Assembly (NCBI GenBank): GCA_045226255.1
Contig: JBGVCG010000003.1
Location: forward strand, 1 to 64,000
Source of the DNA: UBA1181 sp045226255
GTDB lineage: Bacteria > Bacteroidota > Bacteroidia > Bacteroidales > Paludibacteraceae
Length of the DNA: 64,000 nucleotides
Direction of reading: 5' to 3'
Shown: positions 27,225 through 34,385 of the stretch, in pieces
Position numbering within the stretch: the first letter of the stretch is position 1
Layout of the letters: every line of letters starts with the position of its first letter
Notes under the pieces: model-generated
What the model saw: the letters and a program-made list of their open reading frames with translations, nothing else
What the model was told of the DNA's origin: nothing
Databases searched by the model: none
Made by a program: the position numbers and the translations under genes

Positions 27225-29114
27225 ATGAAAAAGACAATCATAGATGTTTTTGAGAATTCGGTTCGTTGCTATGCCCACAACACGTTCCTGATGGAAAAGG
27301 TGGGAACGGAGTGGCAACATACGAGTTATGAACAGGTCCAGCAAATGGTCTATCGCCTTGGCGCCGGTTTGCAGTCCATCGGTGTGAAGAAGGGGGATAA
27401 TATGGCGCTCCTATCGGAAGGTAGGAACTTGTGGATCGTCAGCGAACTGGCGATGTTTTACGCGGGTGCCGTCAATGTGCCTTTGAGCATAAAATTAGAA
27501 GAGAAGAACGATTTGCTCTTCAGATTAAACCACGGGGACGCGAAATTCATCATCGTCAGTGGACAGCAGTTGAAGAAGGTACGCCTCATCGCAGACCAGC
27601 TGCCGCTTTTGCAAAAGATTATTGTGCTGGATGAGCAAGCGGAGTATGGTGACAAGGAGGTTTCTGTCCAGGAGGTGATGCGCATGGGCGATGATTTTCT
27701 CTCCAGTCATTCGATGGATGAGTTCCTGAGCGTCGGGAGGAGCATAGAGAACGATGATTTAGCCACCATCACGTATACCAGCGGAACGACAGCCGACCCT
27801 AAGGGTGTCTGCCTAACCCATCGGAACTATACCGCCAATGTGGAACAATCCCTTTCTAGGGTTACCATCGATTCTACGTGGCGGACACTCATCATCCTGC
27901 CGCTCGACCATTGTTTCGCTCATGTGGTGGGATTCTATGTGATGATGATGCAGGGAGCCTCCGTCGCTACTGTTCAGGTGGGTAGGACCCCGATGGAAAC
28001 GTTGAAAAACATTCCGTTGAACATCAAGGAGGTGAAGCCTCATTACATCCTGAGTGTCCCTGCATTGGCCAAGAGCTTTAAGAAAAACATTGAGCAGAAC
28101 ATACAGAGCCAAGGAGCGCTCGCTTCCCTTCTTTTCTCTTGGGGAAAGAAGATTAGGCAAACCTATTTCGGGGAGAGTTGTATGGACAATAAGGGGGTGA
28201 GGTCTCTTCTGTGGCCTCTCGTGAAATTATTTGACAAAATATTATTCGACAAGGTGCGTGCTGGCTTCGGAGGCGAGCTGAAATTCTTCGTGGGCGGAGG
28301 TGCGTTGTTGGACAAGGATTTGCAAAAGTTCTATATTGGCATCGGCATCCCTATGTTCCAAGGCTACGGATTGAGCGAGGCCACACCTGTCATCAGTACC
28401 AATACGCCAACCTTTTACCGGTTTGGCTCGTCTGGTAAATTGGTGGAACCCATAGAACTGAAAATCTGCGGTGCGGATGGTAAGGAGTTGCCTTTGGGCG
28501 AGTCTGGAGAAATCGTGGTGAAGGGAGAAAATGTGATGGCCGGTTATTGGAAAAATCCTGCCGCTACGGCTGAGACCGTGAAGGATGGATGGCTCTATAC
28601 GGGAGATCTGGGATACATGACACCGGAAGGCCTGCTTTTCGTGAAGGGTAGGTTCAAGAGCTTGCTCATCTCCAGTGACGGGGAGAAATATAGTCCGGAA
28701 GGCATAGAGGAGTCGCTGGTGCAGCTGTGCCCTACCATCGACCAAGTGATGCTCTACAATAACCAATCACCGACCACCAGCGCATTGATCGTGCCGAACA
28801 AGCAGGAATTGATTCGGATGGGCTTCGACCTGACGAGCGAGGAGGGGAGGAGAGCGGCGATATCCGCCATTAACCTCGAAATCTCAGCCTTTAGGAAGGG
28901 AGGCGAATATGCGGGACTCTTCCCTGAAAGGTGGTTGCCGAGCAGTTTCATCCTGCTGAAGGAACCCTTCTCGGAACAGAACCACATGATTAACAGTACG
29001 ATGAAGATGGTGCGGGGCAAAATAGAAAAGGCGTATGCGGAGCAGTTAGCATTCGTCTATACGCCTGAAGGTAAGAAACTGGATAACGATTACAACATGA
29101 ATGCGTTAGCGTAG
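27225..29114 (+). CDS. Long-chain fatty-acid--CoA ligase (AMP-binding)
   Basis: This 629-residue ANL-superfamily enzyme activates a fatty acid to acyl-AMP and then acyl-CoA. Visible motifs are the P-loop-like YTSGTTADPKGV, the adenine/AMP region GYGLSEATPVIS, GWLYTGDLGYM with the ribose-binding Asp, the hinge KGRFKSLLISSDGEKYSPE, and the C-terminal lysine region NSTMKMVRGKI. Length matches bacterial FadD-like enzymes of about 600 residues. It stands alone after a long structured leader and converges on ridA. Chain-length preference cannot be read from the sequence. Confidence 0.88.
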   Translation: MKKTIIDVFENSVRCYAHNTFLMEKVGTEWQHTSYEQVQQMVYRLGAGLQSIGVKKGDNMALLSEGRNLWIVSELAMFYAGAVNVPLSIKLEEKNDLLFRLNHGDAKFIIVSGQQLKKVRLIADQLPLLQKIIVLDEQAEYGDKEVSVQEVMRMGDDFLSSHSMDEFLSVGRSIENDDLATITYTSGTTADPKGVCLTHRNYTANVEQSLSRVTIDSTWRTLIILPLDHCFAHVVGFYVMMMQGASVATVQVGRTPMETLKNIPLNIKEVKPHYILSVPALAKSFKKNIEQNIQSQGALASLLFSWGKKIRQTYFGESCMDNKGVRSLLWPLVKLFDKILFDKVRAGFGGELKFFVGGGALLDKDLQKFYIGIGIPMFQGYGLSEATPVISTNTPTFYRFGSSGKLVEPIELKICGADGKELPLGESGEIVVKGENVMAGYWKNPAATAETVKDGWLYTGDLGYMTPEGLLFVKGRFKSLLISSDGEKYSPEGIEESLVQLCPTIDQVMLYNNQSPTTSALIVPNKQELIRMGFDLTSEEGRRAAISAINLEISAFRKGGEYAGLFPERWLPSSFILLKEPFSEQNHMINSTMKMVRGKIEKAYAEQLAFVYTPEGKKLDNDYNMNALA

Positions 29115-29145
29115 CCTGGTGAACAAGGCCAGGACGCTTTCGCAT
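29101..29145. terminator. Strong hairpin between convergent genes
   Basis: Nested pairs ATGCG/CGCAT, GCGT/ACGC and CCTGG/CCAGG form one interrupted 14-bp stem that overlaps the stop codon of the acyl-CoA synthetase gene. No strong T-run follows on either strand, so it may stabilise the 3' end rather than terminate alone. Confidence 0.4.
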
Positions 29146-29171
29146 TATTGCCTATTGAGTGGGGGTGAGGC

Positions 29172-29549
29172 TTATTTCTGAGCTATCACCTCCACTTCTA
29201 TCAATGCACCTTTCGGTAGGGATTTCACCTCCACGCAGGATCTAGCTGGCGCATTGTCAGCGAAGTACTCGCCATATATCTTGTTCACTGTTCCGAAACT
29301 AGCCATATCGCTGATGAATACGGTGGTTTTCACCACGTCGGAGTAGGCGAAGCCGGCTGCTTCCAGAATCTGCCCGAGGTTCTTCATCACTTGGGTGGTT
29401 TGCTCCTCTATGGTTGGTCCGACGATGTTCCCTGTTGCGGGATTGATCGCGATTTGTCCGGAGGTGTAGAGTGTGTCGCCAACTAATACAGCTTGGCTGT
29501 AAGGTCCGATGGCGGCGGGTGCGTTAGGTGTGGAAATTATTTTCTTCAT
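29172..29549 (-). CDS. ridA: RidA family reactive intermediate/imine deaminase
   Basis: This is a 125-residue YjgF/YER057c/UK114 protein. RidA hydrolyses 2-aminoacrylate and related enamine/imine intermediates from PLP enzymes to keto acids and ammonia. Family signatures are PNAPAAIGPYSQAV at the N-terminus, LYTSGQI, and the C-terminal PARSCVEVKSLPKGA with the carboxylate-binding Arg. The length is standard. It is transcribed alone and divergently from the sigma-54 activator gene. Confidence 0.93.
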   Translation of the reverse strand: MKKIISTPNAPAAIGPYSQAVLVGDTLYTSGQIAINPATGNIVGPTIEEQTTQVMKNLGQILEAAGFAYSDVVKTTVFISDMASFGTVNKIYGEYFADNAPARSCVEVKSLPKGALIEVEVIAQK

Positions 29550-29569
29550 ACTAGAAATTTTTTGTTAGA

Positions 29570-29577
29570 CAAATGTA
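29570..29577 (-). promoter_or_regulatory. -7 box (TACATTTG) of ridA
   Basis: On the minus strand the bases read TACATTTG, fitting TAnnTTTG, 20 bases before the ridA ATG. No -33 TTTG is obvious. Confidence 0.5.
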
Positions 29578-29610
29578 ATAATGTTTGGGGTAAAATCCAT
29601 TCGAATGTTG

Positions 29611-29618
29611 TATTTTTG
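29611..29618 (+). promoter_or_regulatory. -7 box (TATTTTTG) of the sigma-54 activator gene
   Basis: TATTTTTG matches TAnnTTTG and predicts transcription starting near 29625. This rules out the in-frame GTG at 29618 as start codon, because it would lie within the -7 box. Confidence 0.55.
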
Positions 29619-29644
29619 TGCTGTTCAGTAAGACGGGGGCTATT

Positions 29645-30934
29645 ATGATGAACAATAGTGAAATGCAAAGTGTCAAGAATAAGTTTGGCATCGTGGGGGC
29701 GGATCCTGCGTTGAACCGTTCGATTGATGTGGCTGTTCAGGTGGCGTCTACCGATTTATCTGTGCTTGTCACGGGGGAGAGTGGTGTAGGTAAGGAGCGG
29801 ATTCCCCAAATCATCCATCAGTACAGCGCCCGGAAACACAATAAGTACATTGCGGTGAATTGCGGCGCAATCCCTGAGGGCACGATCGACTCCGAGCTGT
29901 TCGGCCATGTCAAGGGCTCGTTCACGGGTGCCACTTCAGATAGAAAAGGATATTTCGAGGAGGCGAATGGCGGCACTATTTTCTTGGACGAGGTGGGCGA
30001 ATTGCCCCTCTCCACACAAGTTCGTCTGCTTCGTGTCTTGGAGGCGGGAGAATACATGAAGGTGGGTTCTTCGGAGGTCTACAAGACGAATGTTCGGGTG
30101 GTGGCGGCCACCAATATGGATATGCCCCGTGCCATATCGGAAGGCCGATTCCGTGAGGATCTGTACTATCGTCTGAACACTGTGCCGATTTCTGTTCCTC
30201 CGCTCCGTCAGCGGGGAGACGATATCTATTTGCTGTTCCGTAAGTTCGCGACGGATTTCGCGGAGAAGTACAAGATGCCGGCGGTCTCTTTGTCTGCCGA
30301 TGCGAGAATGTTGCTGCTCCATTATTCCTGGCCGGGTAATGTGCGCCAGCTGAAAAACGTGACGGAGCAGATCTCTGTGCTGGAGACGGACCGTGAAATC
30401 TCGAAGGAGACGTTGCTCTCCTATCTGCCGGATCAGGCGACAGTGGCTAATCTCCCTATGGTCACTTCCTCAGCGGGCGATAAGTCGTTCAATAGCGAGC
30501 GGGAGATCCTCTATCAGGTCTTGTTCGATATGAAGAAGGATATGAACGATTTGAAGAAACTGGTGAATGATATTATGCGGAATGCGGGCATGCATGTCGA
30601 TGATATGCAGATGAAGCCAGTGGATGTGCATACCTATCGTGATATCCACCAGCCGTACGAGGATGTGCAGGGCGTGGATGCCAACTTCCCGACAGACTCG
30701 ACCATACCGTCCTCGCCGATGTCATCGTCTTCCGTGACGAAGATTAAGTCTCAACGGGACATCCAGGATATGGAGGAGTATGTGGAGGAGAATTTCTCCT
30801 TGGAGGATGCGGAGAAGGACATGATAAAGAAAGCTCTGGAAAAACACAATAACAAAAGAAAATATGCGGCGCAGGATTTGAAGATCTCCGAGCGTACGTT
30901 GTATAGAAAGATTAAACAATATGGCTTGGAATAA
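29645..30934 (+). CDS. Sigma-54-dependent transcriptional activator without sensor domain
   Basis: The ATG at 29645 (or the adjacent 29648) is chosen over GTG 29618; a GGGGG stretch lies 5 bases upstream. The 429 residues begin almost directly with the AAA+ domain: Walker A GESGVGKE near residue 45, the sigma-54 contact loop as GSFTGA, Walker B GGTIFLDEVGEL, and the arginine-finger region RFREDLYYRLN. A spacer of about 110 residues, poorly conserved in look, separates it from a C-terminal Fis-type helix-turn-helix (YAAQDLKISERTLYRKIKQYG). There is no receiver, GAF or PAS domain, so control must be by expression or a partner. It overlaps the lptE gene by 14 bases, implying co-transcription. 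Confidence 0.88.
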   Translation: MMNNSEMQSVKNKFGIVGADPALNRSIDVAVQVASTDLSVLVTGESGVGKERIPQIIHQYSARKHNKYIAVNCGAIPEGTIDSELFGHVKGSFTGATSDRKGYFEEANGGTIFLDEVGELPLSTQVRLLRVLEAGEYMKVGSSEVYKTNVRVVAATNMDMPRAISEGRFREDLYYRLNTVPISVPPLRQRGDDIYLLFRKFATDFAEKYKMPAVSLSADARMLLLHYSWPGNVRQLKNVTEQISVLETDREISKETLLSYLPDQATVANLPMVTSSAGDKSFNSEREILYQVLFDMKKDMNDLKKLVNDIMRNAGMHVDDMQMKPVDVHTYRDIHQPYEDVQGVDANFPTDSTIPSSPMSSSSVTKIKSQRDIQDMEEYVEENFSLEDAEKDMIKKALEKHNNKRKYAAQDLKISERTLYRKIKQYGLE

Positions 30935-31445
30935 GAAGAAAACATATCTTTTCGTGGCGATCGCCTCTATGTTGTGCGCATTCGTCTCTTGTAAGATATC
31001 CTATAAGTTCAATGGCTCTTCCATCGACTACTCGGTCGTGAAGACGATTAGCATTGATGAGTTCCCGAATAGGGCGCCGTTGGTTTACGCCTCCTTGTCG
31101 TCCGATTTCACGGAAAAACTGAAAGAGGAGTTCTCTTCCAAGACCGCACTCCGTTTTGTGGATCATGACGGAGACTTGCAGATTTCCGGTGATATTACCG
31201 GTTATAATGTGATATCAAGTGGTGTGAACTCCTCTGGAGAGGCTGTCGACTCTCGCTTGCAGATGTCGGTTTCCGTGCGTTTCGTGAACAAGGTGAACTC
31301 CACCGAGAGCTTTGAGAAGACGTTCTCTTCTTACCAGACATTCTCCAATGAGTACACGATCGACCAAGTGCAGGGCGAACTCAACGGATTGTTGATTGAG
31401 GATATCGTTAGCCAGATATTTAATGCAACTGTAGCTAATTGGTAA
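30921..31445 (+). CDS. lptE: LptE-family LPS-assembly lipoprotein
   Basis: The 174-residue protein has a lipoprotein signal peptide with candidate lipobox FVSC (Cys24), followed by KISYKFNGSSID and SIDEFPNRAPLVYASLS, which match LptE proteins of Bacteroidetes. LptE plugs the LptD barrel that inserts lipopolysaccharide in the outer membrane. The start overlaps the end of the activator gene by 14 bases, and the next gene starts 3 bases after its stop, so it sits inside an operon ending in secG. Confidence 0.82.
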   Translation: MAWNKKKTYLFVAIASMLCAFVSCKISYKFNGSSIDYSVVKTISIDEFPNRAPLVYASLSSDFTEKLKEEFSSKTALRFVDHDGDLQISGDITGYNVISSGVNSSGEAVDSRLQMSVSVRFVNKVNSTESFEKTFSSYQTFSNEYTIDQVQGELNGLLIEDIVSQIFNATVANW

Positions 31446-31448
31446 GAG

Positions 31449-32156
31449 ATGACGACAAGTGAAATCATATCGCTAATGGAACATCCCGGTCGTGTCGCCG
31501 AATGTCACCTGAGGGATCTGCAGGATTGTGTGGAGCGCTTCCCGTATGCGCAGACATTCCGGTTGCTCTATCTGAAGGGGCTTCACAATGTGGGTGACCT
31601 TCGCTTCGACCAGGAACTGAGGAAGGCTTCCCTTTATGTCGTTGACCGGAATGCGTTGTATCAATTGATCTTGGTGCCGACGGAGAAGGAGGAGAAACCT
31701 GAGCCTATCCCTGAAAATCTTGTGGTGGAGGAGAGTGATAGGACCTCTCCGGAACGGATCTCCCGCATCAATCCATCTTTGGCTTATGTCACGGATATGA
31801 CGGATTTGTTGAACGATTTGAAGCCTATTGACACTGGAAAACCGGTGAAGGAGATGCGCGGTCAGAGCCTAATCGATGAATTTATATACTCCCGGGAGTC
31901 GGTTGATGAAAATAGTTACCCGACCAGTGAGTTGCAAGTGAGTCCTGCGCCACTTCTTCCGGAACAGCCTGATAATCAACCAGAAGACACCGAGTGTTTT
32001 ACGGAAACACTGGCTAAAATTTACATCAAACAAAGGAAGTTTGACAAGGCGATAAAAATATTTAGGCAGTTAAGTTTGAAAAATCCAGAAAAAAGCATTT
32101 ACTTTGCAGACCAAATCAGATTCTTTGAGAGACTGATAGAGAATTTAAACAATTAA
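31449..32156 (+). CDS. Unrecognised TPR-like protein in the lptE-secG operon
   Basis: The 235-residue protein has no signal peptide. Residues 1-85 are helical (HPGRVAECHLRDLQDCVERFPYAQ). The middle is acidic and proline-rich, hence probably disordered. The end (TLAKIYIKQRKFDKAIKIF, LSLKNPEKSIYFADQI) looks like one or two TPR helices. No named family was recognised. It lies 3 bases after lptE and 9 before secG, so it is probably co-expressed with both and may act as a cytoplasmic or membrane-associated scaffold; that role is a guess. Confidence 0.75.
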   Translation: MTTSEIISLMEHPGRVAECHLRDLQDCVERFPYAQTFRLLYLKGLHNVGDLRFDQELRKASLYVVDRNALYQLILVPTEKEEKPEPIPENLVVEESDRTSPERISRINPSLAYVTDMTDLLNDLKPIDTGKPVKEMRGQSLIDEFIYSRESVDENSYPTSELQVSPAPLLPEQPDNQPEDTECFTETLAKIYIKQRKFDKAIKIFRQLSLKNPEKSIYFADQIRFFERLIENLNN

Positions 32157-32165
32157 GTTAAAAAA

Positions 32166-32471
32166 ATGATTTACACATTTATTACGATTATTGTAGTGAT
32201 TGCTTCCATCACTTTGATTGGTGCAGTATTAATGCAAAATTCGAAAGGTGGAGGCTTGGTTTCCAGTTTCCAGGCTCAAAATCAGATCATGGGCGTGAAG
32301 AAGACTACGGATTTCATGGAGAAAGCGACTTGGTTTTTGGTGTGTGTGGTGGTTGTGTTGAGTATCGCTAGTGCTGCTTTTTACCCAAGAGAGGAAGCTG
32401 GTGCAAAATCTCAGTTGACCGGACAGGTTGAGTCTACTACGGCTCCTGCTTCTGGTGCTGATGCTGAATAA
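32166..32471 (+). CDS. secG: Preprotein translocase subunit SecG
   Basis: The 101 residues form two transmembrane segments (about 3-22 and 56-76) joined by the typical SecG loop MQNSKGGGLVSSFQAQNQIMG. SecG supports the SecYE channel during protein export. The C-terminal Ser/Thr/Ala-rich tail is common in Bacteroidetes. The gene ends the operon and is followed by a strong terminator. Confidence 0.95.
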   Translation: MIYTFITIIVVIASITLIGAVLMQNSKGGGLVSSFQAQNQIMGVKKTTDFMEKATWFLVCVVVVLSIASAAFYPREEAGAKSQLTGQVESTTAPASGADAE

Positions 32472-32494
32472 GGAAAAAAATGCTCTTATTTGTC

Positions 32495-32530
32495 AAGGGG
32501 TTGGATGTTTCCGACCCCTTTTTTCTTTTT
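32495..32530 (+). terminator. Intrinsic terminator after secG
   Basis: AAGGGGTTGG pairs with CCGACCCCTT around a 6-base loop, followed by TTTTTTC and more T. Confidence 0.93.
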
Positions 32531-32557
32531 GTGTTGTGATATCTTTTCATTTTTCAT

Positions 32558-32565
32558 TATATTTG
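32558..32565 (+). promoter_or_regulatory. -7 box (TATATTTG) of the TPM gene
   Basis: An exact match to TAnnTTTG. Transcription would start about 32571, leaving only about 6 bases before ATG 32577 or about 18 before ATG 32589. Confidence 0.5.
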
Positions 32566-32576
32566 TATGAAGCATA

Positions 32577-33485
32577 ATGAGTAAAGGAATGAGGAAATTA
32601 TTGTCTATTTTTATCGCTTTGCTTTCGTCTTGTTTGCTTTGTGCGAAACAGTACAGCGTCGACAACATCGAGATGGTTCATCTGCAGGATGCGTCGCGTT
32701 ATGTATGCAATCCTGAGAATATTCTGTCGTGGGATTCCGTGGCGGTGATGGATGCTTTGTTGGACCGTTTGGAGGATTCTACTGGCATAGAGGTGGTTGT
32801 CATAGCGGTGGATTCCCTCGCGAATCATGATTGCTACGAGACGGCCATCCGCATCGGACAGAAATATGGTGTGGGTAAATCCTCTTTGAACAATGGACTT
32901 GTCATCCTGCTTTCCACGCAGGAGCGTTGCGTGCAGTTTTCCACTGGCTCCGGGCTGGAGGGGTATCTGCCGGATGTGATTTGCAAGAGGATTCAGAGGG
33001 AATGTATGATCCCTTATTTCAGCAAAGGAGATTGGACCGGCGGTATGACGATGGGTGTGCGTGTCGTTTATGAGACGTTGCAAGGCTCTATGACTTGGGA
33101 GGAAGAAGAGGAAGAATTGACCTTCCTTGAAATCCTTATTTTCTGGGGATGTCTTCTGTTTCTTCCGCTCCTTCTCATCTATAGCTGGTGGAAAGGCAAG
33201 AAATGTCCTCACTGTGGCAAACATTCCCTGAAACGGATCACGAGCGAGATGTCATACTCGGATAGATCGATGGTGAAGTATCAGGACACGTATATGTGTA
33301 GTAAGTGCGGAGAACGGACGGTTCGTCTGCGGACCATCTACAAGTCGAGCGGTACCTCCCGCAGGTCTGGTGGCAGTGGCGGCGGATATGGCGGCGGATT
33401 CGGTGGCGGATTCGGCGGTGGCAGGTCCGGAGGTCACTTCGGTGGCGGACATTTCGGTGGCGGCGGCGCTGGTTCTAGATTTTAG
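32577..33485 (+). CDS. TPM-domain membrane protein with zinc ribbon and Gly-rich tail
   Basis: The 302 residues comprise a signal peptide (MRKLLSIFIALLSSCLLCA), a TPM/YgcG domain (about 45-175; TGIEVVVIAVDSL, NNGLVILLSTQERCVQFSTG), a transmembrane segment (about 183-205), a cytoplasmic zinc-ribbon-like pair (CPHCGK and CSKCGE), and a tail of GGGFGGG-type repeats. TPM proteins are envelope proteins linked to membrane maintenance and, in plants, photosystem II repair; the bacterial role is poorly known. The alternative start ATG 32589 is preceded by AAAGGA and may be the true one. It sits 34 bases before lemA, a common pairing. Confidence 0.85.
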   Translation: MSKGMRKLLSIFIALLSSCLLCAKQYSVDNIEMVHLQDASRYVCNPENILSWDSVAVMDALLDRLEDSTGIEVVVIAVDSLANHDCYETAIRIGQKYGVGKSSLNNGLVILLSTQERCVQFSTGSGLEGYLPDVICKRIQRECMIPYFSKGDWTGGMTMGVRVVYETLQGSMTWEEEEEELTFLEILIFWGCLLFLPLLLIYSWWKGKKCPHCGKHSLKRITSEMSYSDRSMVKYQDTYMCSKCGERTVRLRTIYKSSGTSRRSGGSGGGYGGGFGGGFGGGRSGGHFGGGHFGGGGAGSRF

Positions 33486-33519
33486 TGTAAAAATTATTAA
33501 ATCATAAAAGTTTATTGGT

Positions 33520-34101
33520 ATGAAAAAAAGTACGATTTTTTTGATTGGGGCGATTGTCGTCCTAGTGATTTGGTGCATTTCCGCCTATAACAATTTGGTG
33601 CAGAAGGACGAGAAAGTGACTGCTGCATGGGGAAACGTGGAGACACAGTATCAACGCCGTGCGGATCTCATTCCTAATTTGGTAGAGGTGGTGAAAGGCT
33701 ATGCCAAACACGAGCAAGGAACGCTCACCGCAGTGATCGAGGCGAGAAGCAAGGCGACTTCCATCACGATTGATCCGTCCAACATCACTCCTGAGGAGTT
33801 GGCGAAGTATCAGGAAGCGCAAAGCTCCGTTTCCAGCGCTTTGGGCAAGTTGTTGGCTGTGGCAGAAGCCTATCCGGACTTGAAGGCGGAGTCCCGTTTC
33901 GCCGATTTGCAGGCTCAATTGGAGGGAACTGAGAACCGCATCGCGGAGTCACGCCGTGTGTTTAATGAGACGGCGAAGGATTTCAACATGGAGCTTCGCT
34001 CATTCCCTAATAATATATTAGGTGGAATCTTCGGACTGAGAACCCGCGCTTATTTCGAGTCGGAATACGGAGCTAACAAGGCGCCTAAAGTGGAGTTCTA
34101 A
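33520..34101 (+). CDS. lemA: LemA family protein
   Basis: The 193 residues have an N-terminal membrane anchor (about 5-22; IFLIGAIVVLVIWCI) and a helical-bundle domain with the family motif AWGNVETQYQRRADLIPNLV, then FNMELRSFPNNILGGIFG. LemA proteins have their long helical part outside the cytoplasm; their function is not established. Together with the upstream TPM gene it forms a two-gene unit closed by a terminator. Confidence 0.93.
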   Translation: MKKSTIFLIGAIVVLVIWCISAYNNLVQKDEKVTAAWGNVETQYQRRADLIPNLVEVVKGYAKHEQGTLTAVIEARSKATSITIDPSNITPEELAKYQEAQSSVSSALGKLLAVAEAYPDLKAESRFADLQAQLEGTENRIAESRRVFNETAKDFNMELRSFPNNILGGIFGLRTRAYFESEYGANKAPKVEF

Positions 34102-34129
34102 TCGTTAGGATTTCCCCAATTATGATATG

Positions 34130-34169
34130 GGGGAGGAATCGGATGTCGCCGGTTCCTCCCCTCTTTTTT
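34130..34169 (+). terminator. Intrinsic terminator after lemA
   Basis: GGGGAGGAATCGG pairs with CCGGTTCCTCCCC over 13 bp with one G-U pair and a 6-base loop, then CTTTTTT. Confidence 0.93.
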
Positions 34170-34247
34170 GCCGACCCATTCCGCTTTTTGTCGTGTGTGG
34201 GAAGGGAGAGGAATCCTTGCGCATCAATTTTTTTTCGAAAATCCGTC

Positions 34248-34288
34248 TATTTTTGGCGTGTGAAATAAAACAAAAATAACTATATTTG
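34248..34288 (+). promoter_or_regulatory. Two tandem -7 boxes upstream of secDF
   Basis: TATTTTTG at 34248-34255 and TATATTTG at 34281-34288 both match TAnnTTTG, so the gene may have two start sites with leaders of about 125 and 90 bases. Neither has a clear -33 TTTG. Confidence 0.45.
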
Positions 34289-34385
34289 CGCTCCGATTGA
34301 AAGTGGGTTCGCTTTTCAGCCCAGTGATTCAGTCCGTTAATGTGAAAAATATATTTAAAATTATTTATAATTAACTGTTATTAAA

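Noticed and set aside
29618..29644. GTG start of the sigma-54 activator
   Set aside because: It overlaps the TATTTTTG -7 box; ATG 29645/29648 is preceded by a G-rich site.
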